NCBI RefSeq assembly: GCF_000331245.1
Contig: NZ_ANFZ01000007.1
Coordinates: 38,544 to 102,543, forward strand
Reading direction: 5' to 3'
DNA length: 64,000 nt
Source of the DNA: Blastomonas sp. AAP53
GTDB lineage: Bacteria > Pseudomonadota > Alphaproteobacteria > Sphingomonadales > Sphingomonadaceae
The notes under the pieces are model-generated. The model did not search any database, was not told the origin of the DNA, and was given only the letters and a program-made list of their open reading frames with translations. The position numbers were made by a program, and so were the translations under genes. Positions within the stretch are counted from its first letter, which is position 1, and each line of letters opens with the position of its first letter. Of the stretch, positions 63,908 to 64,000 are shown piece after piece.

Positions 63908-64000
63908 GCTCCCCTCCCTTCTAGGGAGGGGTTGGGGGTGGGTAGGCGTACAGACGCGACGCTCAGCGCCGACGACCCCCCCCCCCCCCCCCCCCCCCCC
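63908..64000. repeat. G/C-rich dispersed repeat and terminal poly-C run
   Basis: CTCCCCTCCCTTCTAGGGAGGGG (about 63909-63931) is a palindrome and is followed by GTTGGGGGTGGGT, a common motif in sphingomonad intergenic repeats. The last 25 bases (63976-64000) are all C. A homopolymer of this kind at a contig end usually reflects sequencing or assembly failure rather than biology. Confidence 0.6.

Overview
The window looks like chromosome of an alphaproteobacterium of the Sphingomonadaceae (Sphingomonas/Sphingopyxis/Blastomonas type). Evidence: high GC, yajC-secD-secF followed by a Mth938-like gene, an RNase E with a large acidic insert in its S1 domain, TonB-dependent receptor biology, HWE/HisKA_2 kinases, and short sphingomonad-style palindromic repeats. 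Genus is an inference. No rRNA or CRISPR array was seen; two tRNA genes are present.

Left accessory part (1-21.4 kb). Positions 1-8.3 kb hold a probable catabolic cluster on the minus strand: MBL-fold protein, FAD aromatic monooxygenase, DUF2783 protein, AraC regulator, TonB receptor and a PQQ alcohol dehydrogenase cut by the window edge, divergent from a LuxR-type regulator. Positions 8.6-16.6 kb hold a compact type IV secretion operon (virB2-B3-B4-B6-B8-B9-B10-B11, most genes overlapping by 4 bp) with no virB1, virB5, virB7, virD4 or relaxase nearby. Positions 16.9-20.5 kb hold a Sco-type copper chaperone and a secreted copper-radical oxidase (galactose oxidase fold) joined to AbfB and tectonin-like domains through a long polyproline linker. 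An integrase C-terminal remnant next to tRNA-Leu(CAG) at 20.8-21.4 kb marks a likely old island boundary.

Central core part (21.6-48.2 kb). NDUFA9-like epimerase, TetR/metal-dependent hydrolase pair, recR, fmt-truA, a PepSY/response regulator/kinase set, SIMPL protein, D-amino acid aminotransferase, Uup-type ABC-F ATPase, DUF6456/XRE pair, glycosyltransferase, PilZ protein, a small Ala/Glu lipoprotein, aldo/keto reductase, tRNA-Pro(GGG), yajC-secDF, Mth938-like protein, formate/nitrite-type transporter, HWE kinase, Rrf2 regulator, PBP1a and a cell-wall amidase.

Right part (48.2-64 kb). rne with a long leader, sdhB, PaaI-type thioesterase and ZapE ATPase, a hybrid histidine kinase, an ALDH7-type aldehyde dehydrogenase, and a tightly overlapping three-gene signalling cassette (OmpR-family regulator, LysM-FecR exported protein, CHASE2 histidine kinase). 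It ends with a lipoprotein, an M20 peptidase and a poly-C run that is probably an assembly artefact.

The least explained units are the LysM-FecR/CHASE2 cassette, the Sco/copper-radical-oxidase pair, the minimal secretion operon and the MBL/FAD/PQQ catabolic cluster.
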